64,000 nucleotides of DNA, taken from contig NZ_JBKEBF010000039.1 in assembly GCF_047973035.1 (NCBI RefSeq), forward strand, positions 1 to 64,000, given 5' to 3'. The stretch is from Oleidesulfovibrio sp047973035. GTDB taxonomy: Bacteria; Desulfobacterota; Desulfovibrionia; Desulfovibrionales; Desulfovibrionaceae. The notes below the pieces were generated by a model. That model saw only the letters and a list, made by a program, of their open reading frames with translations. It was not told the origin of the DNA and did not search any database. Positions within the stretch are counted from its first letter, which is position 1. Each line of letters opens with the position of its first letter. The translations under genes were made by a program, and so were the position numbers. Positions 26,791 to 35,723 of this stretch are shown here, one piece after another.

Positions 26791-27625
26791 TACATCTGCA
26801 CCTGCAATGATGATCGTATGATTCCCGCTCCAGAACTTTGAACGCTCCTAGACGTTGACGCAGTTCGGCAAAGTCAACCTTGTGTCCGTCAAATTCCGGC
26901 CCGTCTACACAGGCGAAACGGGTCTCGTTGCCTACAGTCACACGGCAGGCTCCACACATGCCTATGCCGTCCACCATGATCGAGTTCAGGCTGACAGTTG
27001 TTTTTACCCCGAAAGGTTCTGTTGTACGTGCAACTGCCTCCATCATGGGCACAGGGCCTACGGCGACAACTTCGGTAATGCTTTTATCGGCTTCCAGCCT
27101 TTCTTTAAGAAGTTCGGTCACCAACCCTTTACGCCCGTAGCTGCCATCATCAGTAGAGATGAGCACCTCTGGGGCAAAGGCTTTTAGTTCTTTTTCAAAA
27201 AGCAGCAGTTCCTTGGTTCGTGCACCGATTATGGCTACTACATGGTTACCCGCACGATGGTGGCCTTTGGCAATATGGTGCATGGCGGCTATACCGGTAC
27301 CGCCGCCCACACAGATTACAGTGCCGCCGGACTCGATATGTGTGGCTTTGCCTAGAGGACCGCACAGATCAAGGATTTGGTCGCCCTCATTCAGTTCTTC
27401 CAGCAATGCGGTACTTTTACCTAACACCAGATATACAATGGTAATGGTGCCGTTTTCTTTATCCGTATCTGCGATGGTAAGGGGGATGCGCTCCCCCTGT
27501 TCACACACGCGGAGTATGATGAAGCTGCCTGGCTCTGCCTTTGCCGCTATATGCGGCGCTTCGATGACAAGCTTGCTTGTCTGCCCGAGAATCAGCCGTT
27601 CTTTTTTAACTATTGTATTGCTCAT
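26777..27625 (-). CDS. nfnA: NfnA-type ferredoxin:NAD(P) reductase subunit
   Basis: 282 residues of the ferredoxin-NADP reductase/PyrK-like family: an FAD domain with RIPLTIADTD, an NAD-binding motif GGGTGIAAMHHIA, and a C-terminal 2Fe-2S Cys cluster (GMCGACRVTVGNETRFACVDGPEF). Small subunit of Nfn, contacting NADH. Cytoplasmic. 25 bp after the transporter gene and overlapping nfnB, so firmly in the operon. SudB is a synonym for homologues. Confidence 0.87.
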   Translation of the reverse strand: MSNTIVKKERLILGQTSKLVIEAPHIAAKAEPGSFIILRVCEQGERIPLTIADTDKENGTITIVYLVLGKSTALLEELNEGDQILDLCGPLGKATHIESGGTVICVGGGTGIAAMHHIAKGHHRAGNHVVAIIGARTKELLLFEKELKAFAPEVLISTDDGSYGRKGLVTELLKERLEADKSITEVVAVGPVPMMEAVARTTEPFGVKTTVSLNSIMVDGIGMCGACRVTVGNETRFACVDGPEFDGHKVDFAELRQRLGAFKVLERESYDHHCRCRCNENK

Positions 27626-27649
27626 GATTCTTTCTGCCTGCCGTGTGCC

Positions 27650-28993
27650 CTAGAAGGGCCAGATCATGGGGATTAAAAGAACGCTCAGAATCAGGCTGAT
27701 GATCTGCAGCGGCCAGCCGGCCTTGACGTAATCAAGGAAGGAGTACTTGCCGGGGCCAAGTACGATTGTGTTAGGCGGCGTAGCGACAGGGGTCAGAAAG
27801 CATGCTGAAGCGGACATGGCGATGCCCATGGCCAGCGGCAGCGGGCTGATACCGCTTTGCATGGCGATCGGAATTGCCAGAGGCGCCATAAGCGCAGCAG
27901 TCGCGGTGTTTGACATGAAGTTGGTGATACAGATGGTCAGCAAACAGGTGACGAACATTATACCGTACGGGTTGCTGACGTGCTGGACAACACTTTCTGC
28001 GATAAGGGCCGCTGCGCCGGATTTGTCCATTGCCGTACTCATGGAGAGCATGCCTGCAAACAGGAAGATGGTCACCCAGTCAATACTGCGGAAGGCTTCG
28101 CGCATGGTCATACAGCCTGTAATTACCACAAGGCATGCACCCAGTACGGCGGCAGTGACCAGCGGCAGAAAGTTGGTAGCCATAGCAACAACTACGAAAA
28201 GGAAGATAAGCAGCGACCAAATCATTTTTTCAGGACGCTTAGGCCGTTCGATTTCCTCATCGTCCAAATGGCATTCAGCGTCTGAATCAGGCAGCATGCG
28301 GTGTCCGATGAGTGCGTAGTACGCAATACCCACAATGAACAGAATGATGCCGAATTTTGCGAACTCAAAGAATCCGAAAGGCTGAATACCGGCAGGGCCC
28401 ATTTTTTCCAGCACGGAGTTTATGAGGCCGTTGGGAGGCGTACCGACAAGAGTCATGGTGCCGCCAAGGCTGGCTGCAAATGCTACCGGCATCAGTACCT
28501 TGCCGGGGCGGATGCCTGCACTGGCGCACATGCCCATAATCATGGGAATTGCCACAACGGTGGTTCCAGTGTTGCTCAGAAAGGCAGATAAAACACCTAC
28601 GGAGACCATGGAGAATATGAGAAGGCGTACCTCGCTGCCTTTTGACAGCTTAACGGTCATTTTGCCTACTTTGTCTGCAAAGCCTGTAATAAAGGTTGCC
28701 TCACCTACAATGAACATAGCCATGAAGATGACCACCCAGCTATTACCGAAGTTGGCAAAAGCCGCCTTTGCCGGAACGATATTGAAAATTGAAAGAGTAA
28801 CAGGCACCAGCATGGCTGTGATGGGCAGCGGGATGACTTCTGTGAAAAAGAGAACAGCGGCTACTGCCAGCGTGGCCAGAGTAAGGTAAGCCTTGGTCAT
28901 GTCCTGCCCGCCTTCCGCAGCGGCAAAAGCTACACCAAAAGCAATAATTAGAATGAAAGTTGTAAGGCCTAATATCTGCAATACGCGTTTCAT
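27650..28993 (-). CDS. DASS-family dicarboxylate transporter
   Basis: 447 residues, about 11-12 membrane spans, divalent anion:sodium symporter (SLC13/CitT) family. The two family SNT motifs are present (SNTGTTVVAIP and SNTATAALMAPLA). With frd, fum and malic enzyme around it, a C4-dicarboxylate (fumarate, malate or succinate, by symport or exchange) is the likely substrate; this is inference. Start at ATG 28993 with AGGAGGATAGAG upstream, replacing a longer unsupported frame. The 140-bp gap before it (after maeB) holds two strong hairpins. Confidence 0.85.
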   Translation of the reverse strand: MKRVLQILGLTTFILIIAFGVAFAAAEGGQDMTKAYLTLATLAVAAVLFFTEVIPLPITAMLVPVTLSIFNIVPAKAAFANFGNSWVVIFMAMFIVGEATFITGFADKVGKMTVKLSKGSEVRLLIFSMVSVGVLSAFLSNTGTTVVAIPMIMGMCASAGIRPGKVLMPVAFAASLGGTMTLVGTPPNGLINSVLEKMGPAGIQPFGFFEFAKFGIILFIVGIAYYALIGHRMLPDSDAECHLDDEEIERPKRPEKMIWSLLIFLFVVVAMATNFLPLVTAAVLGACLVVITGCMTMREAFRSIDWVTIFLFAGMLSMSTAMDKSGAAALIAESVVQHVSNPYGIMFVTCLLTICITNFMSNTATAALMAPLAIPIAMQSGISPLPLAMGIAMSASACFLTPVATPPNTIVLGPGKYSFLDYVKAGWPLQIISLILSVLLIPMIWPF

Positions 28994-29052
28994 TACTCTA
29001 TCCTCCTGCCGGAAGGATTCATCCGGCTGGTTTTGGGCGCGTGAGGGGAGAG

Positions 29053-29118
29053 GGCCATCCTGCAGCAGGTGCGGGATGGCCAAATAACTGTCCGTATTAA
29101 TGGCAGGAAATACGGACA
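29053..29118 (-). other. Two hairpins in the maeB-transporter gap
   Basis: GGCCATCC/GGATGGCC (29053-29081) and TGTCCGTATT/AATACGGACA (29089-29118) are consecutive stems without T tracts on the minus strand. Likely mRNA processing or stability elements. Confidence 0.55.
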
Positions 29119-29133
29119 CCCTAGGTCGGGAGT

Positions 29134-30450
29134 TTAGAGGCCGTAGCTTTCTACAACTCCGGCAATGCGCTTGCGCGACTCATTAAAGCGTTGGGTGAGC
29201 TGTTTTTTGTACGCTTCCATGTCGGCAATGGGCTTTTTCGCAACACCGGAGTCCATAGCAGCTTGTGCCACCGCGGGGGTTTCCCACACCAGCACGCGTG
29301 GATCGAGGGGCTTGGGAATGACATAATCAACGCCGAACGTAAGTTCTTTGACGCCGTACATGTCGCAGATTTCAGCAGGAACGGGTTCTTTGGCCAGTGC
29401 GGCTAAAGATTGCGCAGCAGCTACTTTCATCTCTTCGTTGATTTCAGCAGCGCCTACGTCAAGCGCACCGCGGAAGATGTACGGGAAGCCGGAAACATTG
29501 TTAACCTGATTGGGGAAGTCGGACCTGCCTGTTCCCATGATGCAGTTCGGGCTGGCTTCCTTTGCGTCAGGGTAAGAGATTTCAGGGTCGGGATTCGCCA
29601 TGGCAAACAGAATCGGGTCTTTTGCCATGGAACGGACCATGTCTTTGGATACAAGGTTCTTAGTGGAAAGGCCAAGGAACATATCCGCACCTTTCATTAC
29701 GTCTGCCAGCGAGCCGGCATCCTGTGCCTGCGCAAAGAGCTTTTTATACGGGTTCAGGTCGGTGCGACCTTTGTGGATCAGGCCACGGGAATCGAACATG
29801 AAGATGTTGGCAGGATCAATGCCAAGAGCAACGTAGAATTTGGCGCAGGCGATACCGGCTGCACCGGCTCCCACGACAACAACCTTCATGTCTTCAACTT
29901 TTCTGTTTGTAATTTCCAGCGCATTAATAAGACCCGCACCGGAAATGACGGCCGTCCCGTGTTGATCATCGTGGAAAACCGGAATGTTCATTTCCCGCTT
30001 GAGCGTATCCTCGATGTAGAAGCATTCAGGAGCCTTGATATCTTCAAGGTTGATGCCGCCGAAGGTAGGCTCAAGGGCTTTTACAATTTCAATAATCTGG
30101 CCGGCGCTGGATGCTTTCAGGTTGATGTCGTAGACATCGATGTCGGCAAATGTTTTGAAGAGGACACCTTTGCCTTCCATGACAGGTTTGCCTGCCAACG
30201 GCCCGATGTTTCCAAGGCCCAACACTGCTGTTCCATCGGACACTACGGCCACCAGATTGCCGCGTCCCGTGTAGACTTCGGCAAGCTCAGGATTTTCTTT
30301 GATGGCTTTGCAGGCTTCTGCAACGCCCGGTGAGTATGCCATGGAAAGGTCTTTCTGGTTGCGGCAGGGTTTGATGGGGATAACCTCAACCTTACCGCGA
30401 CGGGGGACTTCGTGATATTTCAATGCTTCTTCTTTAGTGAACAGAGCCAT
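29134..30450 (-). CDS. NAD(P)-dependent malic enzyme
   Basis: 438 residues, the short bacterial form without the phosphotransacetylase-like extension. Conserved malate/metal site SPGVAEACKAI and FHDDQHGTAVISGAGLINAL, and a Rossmann motif VVGAGAAGIACAKFY. Decarboxylates malate to pyruvate with reduction of NAD(P). In the operon it links fumarase to pyruvate metabolism and supplies reductant to NfnAB. Start at ATG 30450 with AGGAGGATTCCGCT upstream. Confidence 0.92.
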   Translation of the reverse strand: MALFTKEEALKYHEVPRRGKVEVIPIKPCRNQKDLSMAYSPGVAEACKAIKENPELAEVYTGRGNLVAVVSDGTAVLGLGNIGPLAGKPVMEGKGVLFKTFADIDVYDINLKASSAGQIIEIVKALEPTFGGINLEDIKAPECFYIEDTLKREMNIPVFHDDQHGTAVISGAGLINALEITNRKVEDMKVVVVGAGAAGIACAKFYVALGIDPANIFMFDSRGLIHKGRTDLNPYKKLFAQAQDAGSLADVMKGADMFLGLSTKNLVSKDMVRSMAKDPILFAMANPDPEISYPDAKEASPNCIMGTGRSDFPNQVNNVSGFPYIFRGALDVGAAEINEEMKVAAAQSLAALAKEPVPAEICDMYGVKELTFGVDYVIPKPLDPRVLVWETPAVAQAAMDSGVAKKPIADMEAYKKQLTQRFNESRKRIAGVVESYGL

Positions 30451-30469
30451 AGCGGAATCCTCCTGCTTG

Positions 30470-31015
30470 CTAGCGGTCAAGAGCGGGTTTTACGTACAAT
30501 TCTCCGCCGTGGCAGTCGTTGATGACCAGCAGCGGAAAGTCTTTAACAGTAAGGCGGCGGATGGCTTCGGGGCCTAACTCTTCGTAGGCGACTACTTCAG
30601 ATGCGGTGATGCACTGCGAAAGGAGTGCGCCGGCACCGCCGGTAGCGCCGAAGTATACGGCTTTGTATTTTTTCAATGCCTCCACAACATCCTGATTACG
30701 CTTGCCTTTGCCTATGCTGGCTTTGACACCGAGGCTGTGCATGCGTGGGGTATAAACGTCTACACGGCCGCTGGTTGTCGGGCCCGCAGAACCGATGGGA
30801 CGGCCGGGAGGGGCAGGGGTGGGGCCTACGTAGTAGACAACGGAACCCTGAGCTTCAAAGGGCAGCTTCTCCCCTTTATCCAGCGTGTCCATCATTCGTT
30901 TATGTGCGGCATCACGCGCTGTGTAGATTTCGCCGTTCAGAAAAACGACATCACCGGCTTTCAGCTGCACCATGTCTTCATCACGCAGCGGAGTGTTCAG
31001 ATAGTAGGTAGCCAT
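30470..31015 (-). CDS. Fumarate hydratase, beta subunit (class I)
   Basis: 181 residues, Fe-S hydro-lyase beta-type domain: GPTTSGRVDVYTPR and the GATGGAGALLSQC segment are present. With the alpha subunit it forms the oxygen-sensitive two-subunit class I fumarase (fumarate plus water to malate). The ATG overlaps the alpha stop as TAATG, showing translational coupling. Tartrate dehydratase is the family alternative, made unlikely by frd and malic enzyme neighbours. AAGGAGG precedes the start. Confidence 0.9.
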   Translation of the reverse strand: MATYYLNTPLRDEDMVQLKAGDVVFLNGEIYTARDAAHKRMMDTLDKGEKLPFEAQGSVVYYVGPTPAPPGRPIGSAGPTTSGRVDVYTPRMHSLGVKASIGKGKRNQDVVEALKKYKAVYFGATGGAGALLSQCITASEVVAYEELGPEAIRRLTVKDFPLLVINDCHGGELYVKPALDR

Positions 31016-31854
31016 TAGAATACAACCTCCTTGTGCCGCGAAGAGTGACACTGCACGTTGACGGCCAGCGGCAGACTGGCAATATGACAAGGATGCATGG
31101 CAATTTTGACAGCAAGGCAGGTTGTTTTGCCGCCAAGTCCCATAGGGCCTATGCCCAGCGCATTAATTTCATCCAGAAGTTCTTTTTCCATGGCTGCGAT
31201 TTCAGGATCTGGATGAACCTCATCAATCCGGCGGAAAAGCGCTTCTTTTGCCAGCGTAGGCGCAAGGTCAAAGGTGCCGCCTATGCCTACCCCCACGATT
31301 GTAGGCGGGCAGGGGTTGGGGCCGGCTTCTGCCATGCGTTTGACGACAAAGTCTTTAATGCCCTGCCAACCTTGAGCAGGAGTAAGCATGGTGCAGCGCG
31401 ACATGTTCTCGCTGCCACCGCCTTTGGCCATGTAGCGGATTTTCAGGGTATCGCCTGCGACAATCTCGGTATGGATAACGGAAGGCGTATTGTCGCCGGT
31501 GTTTTTGCGTGTCAGCGGGTGGCACATAGACTTACGCAGGTAGCCTTTGTCATATGCTTCCACCATAGCGGCGTTCAGGGTGTCTTTCAGTGTGCCGCCT
31601 TCAATGCGTACGTCCTCACCCATCTCAACAAAGAAGATGGCAACGCCGGTATCCTGACAAAGGGCAAGCCCAGTTTCGGCGGCAAGGTCTGCATTTTCGA
31701 GCAGTTGGCGCAATACCTCTTTGCCGGAGTCTGTGCTTTCCTGTGCCATGCAGGTTTCAAAAGCGTTGTATACGTCTTTGCCAAGCACGCGGTTGGCATC
31801 CAGAATCATATCCCGTACGGCAGCGTGCAATTCTCCAGCTTTAATGCTTTTCAT
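31015..31854 (-). CDS. Fumarate hydratase, alpha subunit (class I)
   Basis: 279 residues, Fe-S hydro-lyase alpha-type domain with probable cluster cysteines in LALCQDTGVAIFF and SENMSRCTMLTP, and GVGIGGTFDLAPTLAKEAL. Partner of the following beta subunit. Start at ATG 31854 (AAGGGGTG upstream), overlapping the end of frdB by 14 bp; the longer frame runs inside frdB and is rejected. Confidence 0.9.
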   Translation of the reverse strand: MKSIKAGELHAAVRDMILDANRVLGKDVYNAFETCMAQESTDSGKEVLRQLLENADLAAETGLALCQDTGVAIFFVEMGEDVRIEGGTLKDTLNAAMVEAYDKGYLRKSMCHPLTRKNTGDNTPSVIHTEIVAGDTLKIRYMAKGGGSENMSRCTMLTPAQGWQGIKDFVVKRMAEAGPNPCPPTIVGVGIGGTFDLAPTLAKEALFRRIDEVHPDPEIAAMEKELLDEINALGIGPMGLGGKTTCLAVKIAMHPCHIASLPLAVNVQCHSSRHKEVVF

Positions 31855-32626
31855 GGCAGCACCCCTTGTGTTGCAGTTTTTTAACCACGGATGCGGGCAG
31901 AATGCCTTTAACGGAGTTGACGGCCAGCATACGGCGCATGATACCCAGCTGGTCCTGAAGCGGAATCTTTTTGGGGCATACGTCTTCACAGGCTAAAAGC
32001 CCCATGCAGCCGAACACTCCGGCGTCATTGCCGATGAGGTCGTAGTAGTCGTCCTCGCTGCGATCGTCGCGGGGATCCATATAGAAGCGGGCGATGCGGT
32101 TAATGGATGTTGCGCCGATGAAGTTTTCGCGCATTCTTGCCGTTCCGCAGGCTGCGACACAGCACCCGCATTCAATGCAGCGGTCCAACTCGAATATTTC
32201 GTTGGCGAGCTGGTTTTCCATGCGGGTTTCTTCGGTGTTCGGATCAAACTCTTTGCTGGAGTGAATCCATGACTCAATGCGGGTACCTACGTCACGGAAC
32301 CAGATGCCTGTATCAACAGACAGGTCTCCGACCAGCTTGAACACCGGTAACGGGTGCAGCACGATATGGTCGGGCAAGTCTCTGGTCTGCGTGTGGCAGG
32401 CAAGGGCAGGGCGTCCGTTGATGACCATGCCGCATGACCCGCAGATGCCCGCGCGACAACAGAAGTCAAATTGAAGCGAAGGGTCATGTTCGTCACGGAT
32501 GATGTTCAGCGCGATGAACAGTGTCATGGAGTCAAATTCGGTAATGTAGAACGACTGCATGTACGGCTTGATGTCCGGAATGGCGGGATTGTACCGGAAT
32601 ACCTCTATGTGAAGTTTGCGACTCAT
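31841..32626 (-). CDS. frdB: Fumarate reductase iron-sulfur subunit
   Basis: 261 residues. 2Fe-2S motif CCRAGICGSCGM with a distal Cys (LACHT), 4Fe-4S motif CIECGCCVAAC, and the 3Fe-4S region CMGLLACEDVCPKK, in the order usual for SdhB/FrdB. Carries electrons between the FrdC hemes and the FrdA flavin on the cytoplasmic face of the membrane. 12 bp after frdA. Confidence 0.92.
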   Translation of the reverse strand: MSRKLHIEVFRYNPAIPDIKPYMQSFYITEFDSMTLFIALNIIRDEHDPSLQFDFCCRAGICGSCGMVINGRPALACHTQTRDLPDHIVLHPLPVFKLVGDLSVDTGIWFRDVGTRIESWIHSSKEFDPNTEETRMENQLANEIFELDRCIECGCCVAACGTARMRENFIGATSINRIARFYMDPRDDRSEDDYYDLIGNDAGVFGCMGLLACEDVCPKKIPLQDQLGIMRRMLAVNSVKGILPASVVKKLQHKGCCHEKH

Positions 32627-32638
32627 AAAGAATCCCTC

Positions 32639-34534
32639 CTATGCCTTTTTCTTTGACTTGGTTTCGGGCTTGGCTTCAGCCGTAGTGTCGGGCTTTCTCA
32701 ATTTTTCTTCCGGGATATCGGCGTAGATGATTTTTCCGCCGCCGTAGCCACGCTCACCGGGAGGCATTTCAAAGTAGGGTGAGGCTTCTTCGTATTTCAG
32801 CGTGGGCAGAGACTCGCCTTCTTTCCAGTAGGAAAGCGTGCGATTCAGCCAGTCGCGGTCGTTACGCTCGGGGAAGTCTTCACGGGTGTGAGCACCACGA
32901 CTTTCCGTACGCATCAGCGCGCCGTGTGCGGTGCACAGTGCAAGCTTGATCATGCCGGGCACGCGAAGCGCCAGAGACATTTCCGGCGTGAATCCTTTGC
33001 TGTTGGATTGCAGACCGATTTTTTCAGACCGCTCAAGGAGTGCAACAAGCTTATCCACGGCGTTTTTCAGGTCTTTTTCATTACGGAAAATGCCGACACC
33101 TTCCATCATGATGTCCTGCATCTCGTTACGCAGACCGACGGCACTTTCTTTGCCTTTACGCCCTGAAGCGATATCGCTGATGCGCTGGCTCATTTTGGCT
33201 GCAGCATCGCGCATGGCCGCTGTGGAGAATGTCGTGGAATGACCTTGGAGGAACTCCACGATTTTTTTGCCGATGTGGCGACCGGCCACGACCGTTTCGG
33301 CCAGTGAGTTGCCGCCAAGACGGTTAAACCCGTGCATGTCCCAGCAGGCAGCTTCGCCTGCTGCGAAAAGCCCGTTCAGGCCGTAAGCCGCACCGTCTCT
33401 GTCTGTTCGTACGCCGCCCATGGAATAGTGTTGTGTGGGACGTACGGGAATGAGCTGATGGATGGGGTTCACACCGAGGAAGTTGGTGCAGATGTCATAT
33501 ACTTCGCGCAGGTTGGTGGTGATGTGCTTTTCACCGAGGTGGCGGATATCAAGCCACAGGTGGTCGCCGTAAGGGCTTTTTACCCCAAGGCCTTTTCGCA
33601 TGTGCTCCGTCATACGGCGGGATACAACGTCGCGGGAGGCAAGCTCTGCTTTTTCCGGTTCGTAATCGGGCATGAAGCGGTATTCATTGACATCCAGAAG
33701 TGTGCCGCCATCACCGCGGCAGCCTTCTGTTACCAGAATATCGGTAGGCACGGTGCCTGTGGGGTGAAACTGGACAGCCTCCATGTTACCCATGGGAACG
33801 ATGCCGGTATCCAGCGCGGCAATCTGACCACCGCCATCACAGATAACAGCGTTGGTTGTTGCACGGTAGATACGTCCGTAGCCGCCCGTGGCAATAAGCG
33901 TTGCAGAGGCAAAGTAGGCAATCAGCTCGCCGGTGCGCAGGCAGCGGGCGATACAGCCCATACAGGTTTGCCCGTCATGGATGATGGCTTCCGCCTGAAC
34001 GCGGTCATGGATGTTTACACCGTACTGCAAGCAGATATTGTCGAGAGTGTAGAGAACGGAATGCCCTGTGCCGTCTGATGTGTAGCAGGTACGCCACTTG
34101 GCAGTGCCGCCGAAGGCACGGGCATGGATGAGACCGTGTTTTTCTTTTTTCTCTTCCGCTTCAAAAGGCTTGCCGCCTTTATAGTAGGTGTGTGTTCCGG
34201 CCACTACGCGGTTCCACGGCACACCCCAGTGGGCCATTTCGCGCATAACCAGAGGAGCGGTGTCGGCAAACAGTCTTGCTACTTCCTGATCACATCCCCA
34301 GTCAGAGCCTTTTACGGTATCTGCAAAATGAACATCTGGACTGTCTCCATCGCCCATAATGGCGTTACCAAGCGCAGCCTGCATGCCGCCCTGAGCTGCC
34401 GAAGAGTGCGAACGCCGTGGCGGTACGATTGAAAGACACACAACGTCGAAACCCGCCATAGCCGCTTCAACGGCTACACGCTCACCGGCAAGACCTGCGC
34501 CTATGCACAGAACGTCGGTATAAATAACTTGCAT
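32639..34534 (-). CDS. frdA: Fumarate reductase flavoprotein subunit
   Basis: 631 residues. FAD-binding GAGLAGERVAVEAAMAG, the covalent-FAD His in HSSAAQGGMQAALG, substrate-site GVPWNR, and C-terminal RTESRGAHTREDFPERND. Reduces fumarate to succinate, or the reverse. A Lys/Glu-rich tail of about 15 residues ends the protein. Together with the diheme FrdC the complex is of the Wolinella menaquinol type. Cytoplasmic, peripheral on the membrane. Confidence 0.94.
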   Translation of the reverse strand: MQVIYTDVLCIGAGLAGERVAVEAAMAGFDVVCLSIVPPRRSHSSAAQGGMQAALGNAIMGDGDSPDVHFADTVKGSDWGCDQEVARLFADTAPLVMREMAHWGVPWNRVVAGTHTYYKGGKPFEAEEKKEKHGLIHARAFGGTAKWRTCYTSDGTGHSVLYTLDNICLQYGVNIHDRVQAEAIIHDGQTCMGCIARCLRTGELIAYFASATLIATGGYGRIYRATTNAVICDGGGQIAALDTGIVPMGNMEAVQFHPTGTVPTDILVTEGCRGDGGTLLDVNEYRFMPDYEPEKAELASRDVVSRRMTEHMRKGLGVKSPYGDHLWLDIRHLGEKHITTNLREVYDICTNFLGVNPIHQLIPVRPTQHYSMGGVRTDRDGAAYGLNGLFAAGEAACWDMHGFNRLGGNSLAETVVAGRHIGKKIVEFLQGHSTTFSTAAMRDAAAKMSQRISDIASGRKGKESAVGLRNEMQDIMMEGVGIFRNEKDLKNAVDKLVALLERSEKIGLQSNSKGFTPEMSLALRVPGMIKLALCTAHGALMRTESRGAHTREDFPERNDRDWLNRTLSYWKEGESLPTLKYEEASPYFEMPPGERGYGGGKIIYADIPEEKLRKPDTTAEAKPETKSKKKA

Positions 34535-34562
34535 TGAACACCCCTTGCTGTGGCTGAATCAA

Positions 34563-35216
34563 TTAAATCAGGTCAAGAAACATGAAGCGGGTAAGCGTAA
34601 GCAGGCCCACCGCAATAAAGCCGATCATCATGACGTTTTCTGCACGCTGGAACCACCTGCGGTTTTCGCGTGTAATGAAGCCGTATTTGACACCGATACG
34701 GTAGAAGCCGACGCCTACATGGATTTCAGCCATGGGCAGAAGCAGAAGGTAAAAAGTAAGCCAGCCATGCTGGATGCGGGCCGCACTTTTTTGTGCAGTG
34801 ATGGGTAAGTCGGTGAGGATTACGTACATGTGGATACTGGCCATAACCAGAATTACGAGAGCCGTGACAACCTGAGCGAGCCACAGCCACGTGTCTTTAT
34901 GGCGCAACATGCCTGCGTGCTTTATGAAAGCACGTTGTTCATTTGTCTGAAAAGGCATTTTGCGGCCGGCAAGAATGAAATGGAAAAGCATGAGAGCAAA
35001 AATGATGGGACCGCCCACTTGGGCCATATACGTGGCTTCAAAGAACCACGCGATGGCATTCATCAGTCTGGGGCTAAGGATGACGCTGGAAACCAGTAAC
35101 AGGTGCGCCCATAAAAAAAGAATTAACAGGACGCCTGAGAGCATCTGGAGGAAGTCTAGCTTACCTGCCACTTTGCTCCTTTGGGGGACATGAAGCGTAA
35201 CGGTGCTGGAGTTCAT
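34563..35216 (-). CDS. frdC: Fumarate reductase cytochrome b subunit (diheme)
   Basis: 217 residues with five membrane spans. Candidate heme-ligand histidines lie at about 38, 79, 129 and 166, as expected for the four axial ligands of a diheme cytochrome b. The AEIHVGVGFYR stretch keeps a Glu two residues before the last His, the arrangement of the E-pathway Glu in the Wolinella enzyme (inference by position). Anchors FrdAB and exchanges electrons with menaquinone. First gene of the operon, 28 bp before frdA; sigma-54 promoter upstream. Confidence 0.9.
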   Translation of the reverse strand: MNSSTVTLHVPQRSKVAGKLDFLQMLSGVLLILFLWAHLLLVSSVILSPRLMNAIAWFFEATYMAQVGGPIIFALMLFHFILAGRKMPFQTNEQRAFIKHAGMLRHKDTWLWLAQVVTALVILVMASIHMYVILTDLPITAQKSAARIQHGWLTFYLLLLPMAEIHVGVGFYRIGVKYGFITRENRRWFQRAENVMMIGFIAVGLLTLTRFMFLDLI

Positions 35217-35354
35217 GTACTGCTCCTCGGAAAAGGTTCTGTTTTCCGGATATCCTGCGGGGGCAGGTATCCTCCCTTGCGGCTTGAGGCCACACAGTCG
35301 CGTCTTGCTACCTTTTACCGAAGGGGCAGCTAGAAACGCGGTGAACCTTATTCA

Positions 35355-35369
35355 GCACATGTCATGCCA
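35355..35369 (-). promoter_or_regulatory. Sigma-54 promoter of the frd-fum-mae operon
   Basis: Minus-strand TGGCATGACATGTGC, GG and GC 10 nt apart. Predicted transcription start near 35343, about 127 nt before the frdC ATG. Confidence 0.6.
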
Positions 35370-35460
35370 TCGTGTTGTATTGAATACATGTTAAATTTAA
35401 GGGTGTTGGAGAGTGTGCTAGTTGAGCGCTCAGTGTGTTTTACTTTCTGATAAGAAGATT

Positions 35461-35477
35461 TTCCTGTCCGGCAGGAA
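35461..35477. promoter_or_regulatory. Palindrome TTCCTG-N5-CAGGAA
   Basis: Perfect 6-5-6 inverted repeat about 126 bp upstream of the predicted frdC transcription start; candidate site for the adjacent sigma-54 response regulator. Confidence 0.45.
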
Positions 35478-35558
35478 TGGGGGTGGCGGTCTTTTTGCCA
35501 GAAAAGAAAGCGGGCAGAGAGGTAAGCTTTAGAAAGGGCGGAACTGAGTTTTTGTTGA

Positions 35559-35576
35559 TTCCTGATGATTCAGGAA
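35559..35576. promoter_or_regulatory. Palindrome TTCCTGA-TGAT-TCAGGAA
   Basis: Perfect 7-4-7 inverted repeat with the same arms as the site at 35461, about 224 bp upstream of the predicted frdC start. Two copies of one arm sequence suggest a regulator-binding pair. Confidence 0.5.
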
Positions 35577-35723
35577 GGAAGCAGCATAAACGGAGTATCT
35601 GTCCTGCTGGGTGCTGGGCGTGATAGATTTATACCTCACTACTGGTGTGGCGAGGTATAACTTGTTTGTATAATAATACCTTGCTGCGCATGCAATGTGC
35701 TGTTTGCGTTTTGAAGTTCAACT

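Larger units (their letters stand above)
35217..35723. other. Regulatory gap upstream of frdC
   Basis: 500 bp without a gene. It holds a sigma-54 promoter (35355-35369), two TTCCTG/CAGGAA palindromes (35461-35477 and 35559-35576) and a TATACCTC/GAGGTATA hairpin (35630-35659) close to the end of the response regulator gene. Confidence 0.6.
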
